From: an uncultured Lachnospiraceae bacterium
GTDB taxonomy: Bacteria > Bacillota > Clostridia > Lachnospirales > Lachnospiraceae
Reading direction: 5' to 3'
Assembly (NCBI GenBank): GCA_910577955.1
Contig: CAJTNC010000018.1
Span: 1-51,135, forward strand
Length of the DNA stretch: 51,135 nt
The translations under genes were made by a program, and so were the position numbers. The notes under the pieces were generated by a model that saw only the letters and a program-made list of their open reading frames with translations, did no database searches and had not been told where the DNA came from. Below, in pieces: positions 27,582 through 36,080 of the stretch. The first letter of the stretch is position 1; each line of letters begins with the position of its first letter.

Positions 27582-29249
27582 TCAAAATAGACCTGTGATC
27601 ATCCCTGCCTCGTTTACATCGATCCCATAAGCCGCCGGGGTTTTCGGCAGTCCCGGCATAGTCATGACCGCACCGGTCAACGCAACTACAAAACCGGCTC
27701 CGGCAGACACATAGGCCTCCCTGATATTTACCGTAAAGCCCGAGGGACTCCCGAGAAGCCCCGGATCATCCGACAGAGAATACTGGGTCTTCGCCATACA
27801 CACCGGCAAATTTCCAAAACCCATCTTTTCAAGCTGCGCAATCTGTTTCGCCGCGGCGGAGGATACGGATATCCCGGCCGCGCCGTAGATCTCCACTGCA
27901 ATCTTTTCTATCTTCTCCTTTAAGGAAAGCTCATTCTCATACAGCAAATGAAAATCACTTTCTTTTTCCAGCGCCGCAAGCACTTTCTGCGCCAGCGCAA
28001 TGCCGCCCTCGCCGCCCTTTTCCCATACTTCTGAGAGCGCAAACTCGCAGTCCCGCTCCTCGCAGAATGTTCTCACATAAGCTAACTCTGTGTCGGTATC
28101 CGACAGAAATCTGTTCAAGGTCACCACCACAGACACCCCGTATTTCTGCAGATTCTCTATATGTTTTCCCAAATTTGCGATCCCCTTCTTCAGCGCCTCC
28201 AGATCTTCTTTGCTCAAATCTTCCTTTTTTACGCCGCCGTTGTACTTCAAGGCCCGCACCGTCGCCACCAACACCACCGCATCCGGCTTTAATCCGGACA
28301 TCCGGCACTTGATATCAAAAAACTTCTCCGCGCCCAGATCCGCGCCGAAACCGGCTTCCGTAATACAGTAGTCCGCCATTTTTAACGCCGTTCTCGTTGC
28401 CCGCACGGAATTGCATCCGTGAGCGATATTCGCAAAGGGACCGCCGTGCACAAGGGCCGGCGTATGTTCCAAAGTCTGGATCAGGTTCGGTTTGAGCGCG
28501 TCTTTCAAAAGAGCCGCCATAGCACCCACTGCCTGCAGATCCCCGGCCGTCACCGGTTTTCCTTCCAGATCAAAGGCCACGACGATTCTCCCAAGCCGCT
28601 CCTTCAAATCCTGCATATCCTCCGCCAGACAGAGGATCGCCATGATCTCCGATGCTACGGTGATCACAAAATGATCTTCCCGCACAAAACCGTCTGCCTT
28701 ACTGCCCATACCTACCACAACATTGCGAAGCACTCTGTCATTCATGTCCAGACATCTCTTCCAGACAACGTTTCTCGTATCGATCCGCAGCGCATTCCCC
28801 TGTTGAATGTGATTGTCAAGCAGCGCCGCCAAGAGATTGTTGGCAGAAGTGATGGCATGAAAGTCTCCGGTGAAATGAAGATTTAAGTCTTCCATCGGTA
28901 CTACCTGTGCCATACCTCCCCCTGCGGCGCCCCCTTTGATACCAAAACAAGGACCCAGAGATGGCTCCCGCAGCGCGATCACCGCATTTTTTCCAAGTTT
29001 TCCGAAAGCTTCTCCCAGTCCCACCGTGGTCGTAGTTTTTCCCTCTCCCGCCGGCGTAGGATTGACCGCTGTCACCAGAATCAGTTTTCCGTACTCTTTT
29101 CCCTGCAATGACCGGATGTATTCTTCCGAAAGTTTTGCTTTGTACTTTCCGTACAGCTCCAGCTCTTCTGCAGGTATACCGCTTCTCTCGGCCACCTCTG
29201 TGATAGGCAGCAACACCGCCTCCTGTGCGATCTCGATATCTGTCTTCAT
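27582..29249 (-). CDS. fhs: formate-tetrahydrofolate ligase
   Basis: A 555-residue enzyme that ATP-dependently joins formate to tetrahydrofolate to give 10-formyl-THF, as in acetogenic and purinolytic clostridia. The ATP-binding P-loop PTPAGEGKTTTTVGLGEA lies near residue 65, and the conserved REPSLGPCFGIKGGAAGGG follows. The length matches the family. It is directly upstream of folD and 23 bp downstream of ftsK. Alone it does not prove acetogenesis; no methyltransferase or CO dehydrogenase genes are in the window. Confidence 0.97.
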   Translation of the reverse strand: MKTDIEIAQEAVLLPITEVAERSGIPAEELELYGKYKAKLSEEYIRSLQGKEYGKLILVTAVNPTPAGEGKTTTTVGLGEAFGKLGKNAVIALREPSLGPCFGIKGGAAGGGMAQVVPMEDLNLHFTGDFHAITSANNLLAALLDNHIQQGNALRIDTRNVVWKRCLDMNDRVLRNVVVGMGSKADGFVREDHFVITVASEIMAILCLAEDMQDLKERLGRIVVAFDLEGKPVTAGDLQAVGAMAALLKDALKPNLIQTLEHTPALVHGGPFANIAHGCNSVRATRTALKMADYCITEAGFGADLGAEKFFDIKCRMSGLKPDAVVLVATVRALKYNGGVKKEDLSKEDLEALKKGIANLGKHIENLQKYGVSVVVTLNRFLSDTDTELAYVRTFCEERDCEFALSEVWEKGGEGGIALAQKVLAALEKESDFHLLYENELSLKEKIEKIAVEIYGAAGISVSSAAAKQIAQLEKMGFGNLPVCMAKTQYSLSDDPGLLGSPSGFTVNIREAYVSAGAGFVVALTGAVMTMPGLPKTPAAYGIDVNEAGMITGLF

Positions 29250-29272
29250 TTCCCTCTCCTCTATATTCCCTG

Positions 29273-32179
29273 TTATACCGATTCTTCCACCAAACTTTCA
29301 AACTGTTCCGGACTCATCAGCACTTTTCTCGGCTTCGTGCCTTCCTCCTCACCGACCACGCCCGCTTCGCAAAGCTGATCCATGATCCTCGCCGCCCGGT
29401 TAAAGCCAATCTTAAAGACTCTCTGCAGCATACCGATGGAAGCTTTATCTTTTTCGATAATAAACCGCCCGGCCTCCGCAAAATATTCATCGTATGCCGA
29501 GGAAGCCTCCGCCCCCGCTCCGCCGGGAGCAGCTGCCGCAGTCTTGATCTCCTGCTCGATATCCGGGCTATAGCGGGATATGATATTCTGCGCTTTTAAA
29601 AACTCCACCACATCCTGCACTTCCTCGTCCGAGACAAAGGCGCCCTGAACTCTGGCCGGTTTCGGATATCCCTGAGGATAAAACAGCATATCGCCCTTTC
29701 CAAGCAGCTTTTCGGCTCCCACCATGTCAAGGATCGTTCTGGAGTCCACGCCGCTGGAAACCGCAAATGCAACCCTGCTTGGCATATTGGCCTTGATCAA
29801 CCCAGTTATGACATCCACTGAGGGACGCTGGGTCGCAATGATCAGATGGATGCCGGCGGCTCTGGCAAGCTGTGCCAGACGGCAGATGGACTCTTCCACC
29901 TCTCCGGGAGCCACCATCATCAAATCTGCCAGCTCATCAACGATGATCACTATCTGAGGCATCTTGGCGATGGCATCCGCAGCCCCTCTTTTCTGCATCT
30001 GCTCTGCCTTCTGATTATAGCCTTTTAAGTCTCGAACTCCCTGTTCTGCAAACTTATTATATCGTTCAGTCATCTCTGCAACACCCCAATGCAGAGCGCC
30101 CGCCGCCTTTTTCGGATCCGTCACCACCGGCAGAAGCAGGTGGGGAATCCCGTTATAGACACTCAATTCCACAACTTTCGGATCGATCATGATCAGCTTC
30201 ACATCATCCGGATGGGATTTATACAAAATGCTCATGATGATTGTATTGATGCAGACCGATTTTCCCGATCCGGTAGCCCCGGCAATCAACATATGCGGCA
30301 TCTTGGCGATGTCTGTCACCACCACTTTTCCGCCGATATCTTTTCCCACTGCGAAAGCTAATCCCGTTTCAAACTTTTTGTATTCGTTAGATTCAATCAG
30401 ATCTCTGAACGCCACGGCGGATATCTCCTTGTTGGGCACCTCGATACCTACCGCCGCCTTGCCGGGTATAGGCGCTTCTATACGGATATCCGTAGCCGCC
30501 AGATTCAGCTTGATATCGTCGGAAAGTCCTACGATCTTACTGACCTTCACTCCCTGTTCAGGCTGCATCTCATATCTGGTCACGGCAGGGCCCTGACTGA
30601 TTTCTGTCACAGTGACGCGCACGCCGAAATTCTCAAGTGTCTGCTGCAGGCGGAGAGCCGTGTCTTTCAGTTCCTTATTGTTGTCTCCTCCTCCATTGCC
30701 CCTTCCTTTTCGAAGCAGCGTGACAGGCGGAAACTCATACTTTCCTGTGAGCGAAGCGGGACGTTCGCGCAATCCTCCTTCGCTCAACCGTATCCTTGCA
30801 TCATCCGGCTTTTTCACAGTTTTTTCCGGTTCAGGCGCTCTCTCCGGTCTGGAGGTTCTTTCCGGTGTAAACTCTGTGATAGGCTCCGGCATCTGCCTCA
30901 ATTCTTTTTCGTAAAAAGAGACCTGTTCCGGACTTTCAACCGTGATCACGCCGGAAGGCTCGGATTCCCTGAAAAACATTCCGGCTCCGGCGTCCGTATC
31001 TTCTATCGCCGCGTCCTCCCGATACTCCGGATAAGTTATCTCCTGTACTTCATCGATCTCCGCTTCCTTCCGGTAGAACGGGCGTTTTTCTGCCTTCACC
31101 TCCGGTATAAACTCCTCCGGGACAAAATCCTGCACACGAATCTCGTGCATATCATCTCTGTTCTCGTCACTGTTTTCCGGGAACGGATCTCTCGCCCTGA
31201 GCGTCGTATCAATCATGACGCCGCGGCTTTTTTTATTCATACGAAGAATCTTTTCGTCTTCCTTCTCTTCCTTTACAAGCTGTTTTTCCCGCAGCCTCTC
31301 CTCCTGTTGCCTCTGTTTATGGCGAAGCCTCTCTTCCTGCTCCTCCCGTCTTCTGCGGCTCTTTTCTTCCAGTTCTTCCTGCCGTCTCCTGTCCCGTTCC
31401 TCCTGCTCTCTGATCCTCTCAGAACGGCGCTCCAGCTTTTCCGCCCGCAGACGGTTTCTTCTTTCCTCAGGGCTCTCCCCCTCATCGTCATAATCCTCGT
31501 CGTACTCTTCTTCATAACGCGCTTCTCTAAAGCGCACCCGCTCCGCTAAAACCCTGCCGCCTTTTTTCGCGCCGCTGATCAACGACCTCTCTGTCAGCAA
31601 TACAATGCAGATAAGCGCTAACACGATCACTAACATCACAGCGCCCAACATTGACAGGTAATGATACGCTGCATAGGCCAAGGTACCGGCGATCACGCCG
31701 CCTCCGTTATGATGCTGCGCAGCATCTTTGTAAAACGCAACAAAACTATAACTCTCCATCTCTGCTAACCGTCCGGCAAACAGTTCGCACAACATCGCCG
31801 TCAGAAAATAGAGGGTAATGCCGGAAATCAGCTTCCTCACGGCCGCCGGACTGCCTTCGTTGCTGATATAAAAAACTACCGCTATAAAAATAAGAATTGG
31901 CACAATGTATGCCGGCAGTCCGAAAAGTCCAAACTGCAGATTTCGAAAAAAAGTTCCTACACTTCCCATAATATTAAAATTGCACAAAAACAGAAACACA
32001 CCGGCCGCAAATACTCCGATCAGCAGAATCTCCTGTAAAAGTTTGCTGCTGATGCTGTCTTCTTTTGCCGTCCTTCTCGTATTTGCTGTCTGTCTGCTTC
32101 TGCTGTTATTTTTGCCGCTTCTATTGTTTGAACCGGAACGGTTCCCCTGCTTTCTTCCCGTATTGCCAGTTGCTGCCAT
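29273..32179 (-). CDS. ftsK: DNA translocase FtsK/SpoIIIE
   Basis: A 968-residue ATP-driven DNA pump that moves chromosomes through the closing septum during division or sporulation. The N-terminus has a Ser/Arg/Asn-rich tail, then four membrane segments (about 48-70, 88-110, 120-140, 168-200). A very long charged Arg/Glu coiled linker covers about 215-315. The motor domain has Walker A GATGSGKS (634-641), Walker B VIIVDEL (about 744-750) and ATQRPSVD. A gamma winged-helix domain (about 905-968) binds the orienting DNA sequences. The start is the ATG at 32179, four codons inside a GTG frame, after GTGAGG. The linker is long for a SpoIIIE. One gene may serve both roles. Confidence 0.95.
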   Translation of the reverse strand: MAATGNTGRKQGNRSGSNNRSGKNNSRSRQTANTRRTAKEDSISSKLLQEILLIGVFAAGVFLFLCNFNIMGSVGTFFRNLQFGLFGLPAYIVPILIFIAVVFYISNEGSPAAVRKLISGITLYFLTAMLCELFAGRLAEMESYSFVAFYKDAAQHHNGGGVIAGTLAYAAYHYLSMLGAVMLVIVLALICIVLLTERSLISGAKKGGRVLAERVRFREARYEEEYDEDYDDEGESPEERRNRLRAEKLERRSERIREQEERDRRRQEELEEKSRRRREEQEERLRHKQRQQEERLREKQLVKEEKEDEKILRMNKKSRGVMIDTTLRARDPFPENSDENRDDMHEIRVQDFVPEEFIPEVKAEKRPFYRKEAEIDEVQEITYPEYREDAAIEDTDAGAGMFFRESEPSGVITVESPEQVSFYEKELRQMPEPITEFTPERTSRPERAPEPEKTVKKPDDARIRLSEGGLRERPASLTGKYEFPPVTLLRKGRGNGGGDNNKELKDTALRLQQTLENFGVRVTVTEISQGPAVTRYEMQPEQGVKVSKIVGLSDDIKLNLAATDIRIEAPIPGKAAVGIEVPNKEISAVAFRDLIESNEYKKFETGLAFAVGKDIGGKVVVTDIAKMPHMLIAGATGSGKSVCINTIIMSILYKSHPDDVKLIMIDPKVVELSVYNGIPHLLLPVVTDPKKAAGALHWGVAEMTERYNKFAEQGVRDLKGYNQKAEQMQKRGAADAIAKMPQIVIIVDELADLMMVAPGEVEESICRLAQLARAAGIHLIIATQRPSVDVITGLIKANMPSRVAFAVSSGVDSRTILDMVGAEKLLGKGDMLFYPQGYPKPARVQGAFVSDEEVQDVVEFLKAQNIISRYSPDIEQEIKTAAAAPGGAGAEASSAYDEYFAEAGRFIIEKDKASIGMLQRVFKIGFNRAARIMDQLCEAGVVGEEEGTKPRKVLMSPEQFESLVEESV

Positions 32180-32301
32180 ATCTTGCCTCACTTATGTAAA
32201 AATTACAATTCATCTTTACGAGTTTATCATAAAAATATATTTTTGTCATCATGATTCTCTTCGCCGTCAGCCGACAGAAGTTTTTGAAAACATTCCGTTT
32301 A

Positions 32302-32356
32302 TTGCGGCAGAATTTATACTGTGATAAAATAAATTTATTATTGACTTTTTATCACA
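32302..32356 (+). promoter_or_regulatory. promoter with overlapping inverted repeat before vanZ-like gene
   Basis: TTGCGG (32302-32307) and TAAAAT (32325-32330) lie 17 nt apart. A 10-bp perfect inverted repeat, TGTGATAAAA (32320-32329) with TTTTATCACA (32347-32356), covers the -10 box and the expected start point and ends at the ribosome-binding site. It could be an operator or a leader hairpin that hides the start. Confidence 0.45.
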
Positions 32357-32371
32357 AAAGGAGTGTCTAAA

Positions 32372-32920
32372 TTGATCCATTATATTTTTAAGCTTATCTG
32401 TATTATCATAGTAATGCTCCCGTTCTATCTCATATTCCGAAAACCCTGGAAGCGAAATCCCGAAAGAGAACTTACTCTAGGCGCCTTCATCCTATTTATG
32501 CTGGCCCTGCTTGCCCTGACGTTAGAGGGAAGCTACCGGACTCCGTCCCTGATGATACAGGATGCCGGACTTCGCCTCTCCACAGGCAGCCGCATCAACT
32601 TAATTCCTTTTCACAGTATCAAACGTTTTTTTACCCGTTTCCGGTTTAACTCTTTTATGGTCAATATTGTAGGGAATATCGTGATGTTTATTCCTTGGGG
32701 GTTCGGATTGCCTCTGCTTTGGAAAAAACGGCAATCCCTCCTCTCCGCCGTTCTTTTTTCCGCCCTGTTGCCGTTATTCATAGAGTCAATCCAGCTTTTT
32801 ATTCAGAGAAGTGTGGATGTGGATGATCTGATTCTAAATTTTTCGGGCGGAATGCTCGGCGCAGCTCTCTATTTCCTGATCAGGAAACACACTGATAAAC
32901 CGGACCGGTTGGCCCGTTGA
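32372..32920 (+). CDS. VanZ-like membrane protein (TTG start)
   Basis: A 182-residue protein of the VanZ family with four or five membrane segments and the family's signatures: NLIPFHSI near residue 88, the NIVGNIVMFIPWG core and SVDVDDLILNFSGG near the C-terminus. The start is the TTG at 32372 because AAAAGGAG lies 8 nt upstream; the nearer GTG is too close to it. VanZ proteins raise low-level teicoplanin resistance in enterococci by an unclear mechanism, and most homologues have no known role. It stands alone, divergent from ftsK, and ends at a hairpin terminator shared with the GldFG gene. Confidence 0.9.
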   Translation: MIHYIFKLICIIIVMLPFYLIFRKPWKRNPERELTLGAFILFMLALLALTLEGSYRTPSLMIQDAGLRLSTGSRINLIPFHSIKRFFTRFRFNSFMVNIVGNIVMFIPWGFGLPLLWKKRQSLLSAVLFSALLPLFIESIQLFIQRSVDVDDLILNFSGGMLGAALYFLIRKHTDKPDRLAR

Positions 32921-32960
32921 ACAAATGTCTTTTAAGGGAATGACAAAACGGCCAAAAATA

Positions 32961-32984
32961 ACGACAGCCCTCTAAGACTGTCGT
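32961..32984. terminator. bidirectional terminator between vanZ-like and GldFG genes
   Basis: A 7-bp perfect stem, ACGACAG with CTGTCGT, encloses a 10-nt loop. T-rich tracts lie on both sides (GTTTT on plus, TATTTTT on minus). Confidence 0.7.
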
Positions 32985-33005
32985 TTTCGCTAAAGTGTAA
33001 ATAGT

Positions 33006-35114
33006 TTACTGCTTTCTCCGCTGAAGCCAGATCACAAACCCTGCCGTAAGCAGCGCGATCGGCACAGCCAACACCATCAAAAGCCCCATCAGCAAAAGTT
33101 CTCCCGCAGGCACTGTCAAAATTCCGTCATAATAACTCTTTACCGGTATGGAAACACCATTCTCAACCGTCCCGAAACTCTTCACCGCTTCCTCAAACAG
33201 TTTTTTATTGTTTCCCGCCACAACGGTATCCGCAGCCTCCGTAAAAAGTTCCGCGGAAGTGTAGACTATGGCTGTGCTTTCTCCGCCTTCCGTCTGTTTT
33301 ACCGCTCTTACGCCGAGGGCAAAAGGACCATCGATATCATCTGCCGTTTTTTCCCCGTCCGTCACCTCATCGGGATCTGTTCTGGCATAAGCCTCCTCCG
33401 TTGTCCTTAAAAGGTAACGCACTTCTCCCTTTTCTTCCGCTTCCCCATCTAAGACAATACCGCCGGCATAAGGCGCAAACACATAACTTCCGAAAACGGA
33501 ATCTGTCACTGTATCACTCATCACTTCCGGCAGCAGATACAACATGTTTTGGTAGTAATAATCCATGTTCTGTTCCACTACCATCCCTTCCGCAAGCGTA
33601 ATTTGATAATCCGCGAGCAGAGACTGATAATTCGGAAGCGCCTTCTGAGTGTAACCATAGACAAACAGCGCGTCGTTTCCAACCTCCAGATACTGTCTGA
33701 TCTTCTCTGCATCGTCCGCCGACAGATCTGCTTCCGGCGCGTTGACAATCAGTCCTCCCGCATCCTCCGGAACTCTCTCCACAGTCAGAAGATTTAATAT
33801 TTCATATTCAATATTTAGTTTCGCCAGCACAGACAAAAAACTTTCCTCTAAAATTTTCTCCCCATGTCCCTCAATCAGATACACTTTGGGCATTTCATCG
33901 CTTGTCACATAATGTAACGCGCTGGTGATCTGGCCTTCCGCATCGTAGCCTGTCATTTCATAGGCATAAGTCTCATAACTTAACTCCGTCTGATACAACT
34001 CACTGACGTCAATATATTTACTCCTCTTCTCGCTTGCCACAATCAGCGAACGGGCACTCACCGACGCATCCGTGTACTGCTCGGCAAATGCCGGATTTGA
34101 AGAAATGTCCACATACTCCACGTCAATATGGTCTGAATAATTCTGATAACGGCTTAAAGTCTGCACCACATCCTGATTCATATTGTTCTGTGTGGAAAGC
34201 ACATAGATCGTGACATCCTCCTGTAAAGAGTCCATCACTCCGTATGAATCTTCCGTCAGAGAATACAGACGCTCCTTTGTCGTATCAAATTCCATATATT
34301 CCGCCGGCAGCTTCCTTAACAGCAGATTTCCCACAAGGACTACGGCGGATATCAAAACAATTTGTGCAACGCCGAAGGCTCCTCTCTTCAGATTCTTCAC
34401 AGAAACGCTGTAGCGTCTCTTCTGAATGGACTGCGTCGTAAAAAAGAGAAATAGAAATATGAGCGACAGATAATACACCACTGCCGTAATTTTCAAATTG
34501 CCGTTCAACATATCTACAAACGGCGAACTCAGATCATAAACTTTTAAAATCTTTGTAAGCAGGTTTCCGCCTGCCGAAATCATACTGCAGATACCAGACA
34601 TCACATAGCCCACAAAAACAAACACCACGGAAAAGACCGCCGCGATCACTTGACTTTCCGTCAAAGAAGACACAAACACACCGATCGCCACAGTCACGGA
34701 ACCATAGAGAAAAAATCCTAACAGGGCCGCATAATTTTCCCCGTAAGGCACATTACCGTACCTGCTGAATAACAGGGGATACAGACAGAGTATCACACAG
34801 GGAATGGCAAAAACTGTTTCTAGTGCCAAATACTTTCCAAGCACTATCTCCCAAATTTTGATCGGAGCGGTCAAAATCATCTGATCTGTCTTATTTTTTC
34901 TTTCCTCCGCCAGAATCCGCATAGTAAGCACCGGGACCGCCACAATAAATACAATCATGGAACTTTGCAGCGTATAACTCAGATAGCCGGAACCCTGCCC
35001 CAAACTGTAGACCGTTGTGTAAAGCCCTGTGAGAAACACTACCACCGCCAGAAAAAGCCACCCGATAAAGGAGTTAAAACAGGCTTTCAGTTCTCTTTTA
35101 TAAATCGCTTTCAT
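33006..35114 (-). CDS. ABC-2 permease fused to GldG-type auxiliary domain (GldF-GldG)
   Basis: A 702-residue fusion. Residues 1-240 are a GldF-like ABC-2 permease with six membrane segments. A membrane segment near 248-266 then leads into an extracytoplasmic GldG/ABC-aux domain (about 275-660) with the typical YSLTEDS entry and YLIEGHGE, and a last membrane helix (about 672-695) closes it. In Bacteroidetes gliding systems GldF and GldG are separate. In Clostridia fused forms occur with a GldA-like ATPase, as here; that ATPase gene overlaps this one by 17 bp. The substrate is unknown. The amidotransferase-like fold of GldG resembles that in the exported paralogs at 10.5-14.7 kb. Confidence 0.88.
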   Translation of the reverse strand: MKAIYKRELKACFNSFIGWLFLAVVVFLTGLYTTVYSLGQGSGYLSYTLQSSMIVFIVAVPVLTMRILAEERKNKTDQMILTAPIKIWEIVLGKYLALETVFAIPCVILCLYPLLFSRYGNVPYGENYAALLGFFLYGSVTVAIGVFVSSLTESQVIAAVFSVVFVFVGYVMSGICSMISAGGNLLTKILKVYDLSSPFVDMLNGNLKITAVVYYLSLIFLFLFFTTQSIQKRRYSVSVKNLKRGAFGVAQIVLISAVVLVGNLLLRKLPAEYMEFDTTKERLYSLTEDSYGVMDSLQEDVTIYVLSTQNNMNQDVVQTLSRYQNYSDHIDVEYVDISSNPAFAEQYTDASVSARSLIVASEKRSKYIDVSELYQTELSYETYAYEMTGYDAEGQITSALHYVTSDEMPKVYLIEGHGEKILEESFLSVLAKLNIEYEILNLLTVERVPEDAGGLIVNAPEADLSADDAEKIRQYLEVGNDALFVYGYTQKALPNYQSLLADYQITLAEGMVVEQNMDYYYQNMLYLLPEVMSDTVTDSVFGSYVFAPYAGGIVLDGEAEEKGEVRYLLRTTEEAYARTDPDEVTDGEKTADDIDGPFALGVRAVKQTEGGESTAIVYTSAELFTEAADTVVAGNNKKLFEEAVKSFGTVENGVSIPVKSYYDGILTVPAGELLLMGLLMVLAVPIALLTAGFVIWLQRRKQ

Positions 35115-36063
35115 GCTCGCCTTCCTCCTTCCCCGTCAGTTCTAAGAAAATTTCCTCCAGAGAGTGCTCCTGCAGATTCATTCCCATGATTGTAAGCTTG
35201 TTCTCATACAGTTTCACAGACAATTCTTCTCTGATATCCTTATGATTCTTTGTCCGGATCCATACCTCCACGCAGTCGGGCATGCGGGACTGCTTCTGCT
35301 CTACACTCACCACGTTTTCTATCGTATTAAGCACGCTCTGCAGCTGTTCCATCGAAGCCTTCACCACAGCCTCCAACACAAAGGAACTCTGAAGACGCCC
35401 CTGCAGCCCCTCCGCAGAATCGGACGCGACAAGCTTTCCGCCCGATATGATCATAATATGATCGCATACCGCACTGATCTCCGACAAAATATGGGAACTC
35501 AAAATCACCGTATGCCGTCTGCCGAGATCTTTGATCAGATCCCTCATTTCAATGATCTGTCTCGGGTCAAGTCCGTTCATCGGCTCATCCAGAATAATAA
35601 CGTCCGGCTCTCCCAAAACAGCCTGTGCCAGTCCGACCCTCTGTCTGTATCCCTTGGAAAGATTTTTGATCAGTCTTTCCGACACTTCCGACACTCTTGT
35701 CAGTTCCATCACTTCGGCGATCTTTTGCTTCCTGTCCGCCTTTGGGATTCCCTTGAGCTCGGCCGCAAATTTCAGATATTCCGAGACCGTCATATCCGGA
35801 TACACCGGGGGCACTTCCGGCAGATAACCGATATGTCGCTTTGCCTCCTCCGGTTCTCTCATGATATCATGCCCGCTTATCAGCACCTCTCCGTCTGTGG
35901 CGGCGAGATAGCCCGTCATAATATTCATCGTAGTGGATTTCCCGGCGCCGTTAGGGCCTAAAAACCCGTAGATCTGTCCTTCCTCCACACAAAAAGAAAT
36001 ATCCTCAAGGGCTGTATGCTTCCCATATTTTTTAGTCAAATGGCTTACTTCCACGATTGCCAA
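35098..36063 (-). CDS. GldA-like ABC transporter ATPase (TTG start)
   Basis: A 321-residue ABC ATPase of the GldA/CcmA type. Walker A is GPNGAGKST, the signature LSKGYRQR, Walker B VIILDEP, and the switch histidine is in LSSHIL. A 90-residue C-terminal accessory domain follows. The start is the TTG at 36063, which has AGGAGG 8 nt upstream; the longest frame, to 36171, would run into the preceding gene and adds unrelated residues. It powers the GldFG-type permease that overlaps its 3' end. Confidence 0.92.
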   Translation of the reverse strand: MAIVEVSHLTKKYGKHTALEDISFCVEEGQIYGFLGPNGAGKSTTMNIMTGYLAATDGEVLISGHDIMREPEEAKRHIGYLPEVPPVYPDMTVSEYLKFAAELKGIPKADRKQKIAEVMELTRVSEVSERLIKNLSKGYRQRVGLAQAVLGEPDVIILDEPMNGLDPRQIIEMRDLIKDLGRRHTVILSSHILSEISAVCDHIMIISGGKLVASDSAEGLQGRLQSSFVLEAVVKASMEQLQSVLNTIENVVSVEQKQSRMPDCVEVWIRTKNHKDIREELSVKLYENKLTIMGMNLQEHSLEEIFLELTGKEEGEHESDL

Positions 36064-36080
36064 AACAAATTCCTCCTGTC

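Noticed and set aside
26641..29272. tetrahydrofolate riboswitch near folD and fhs
   Set aside because: The spacers before fhs (23 bp) and folD (41 bp) are too short and show no matching stem pattern.
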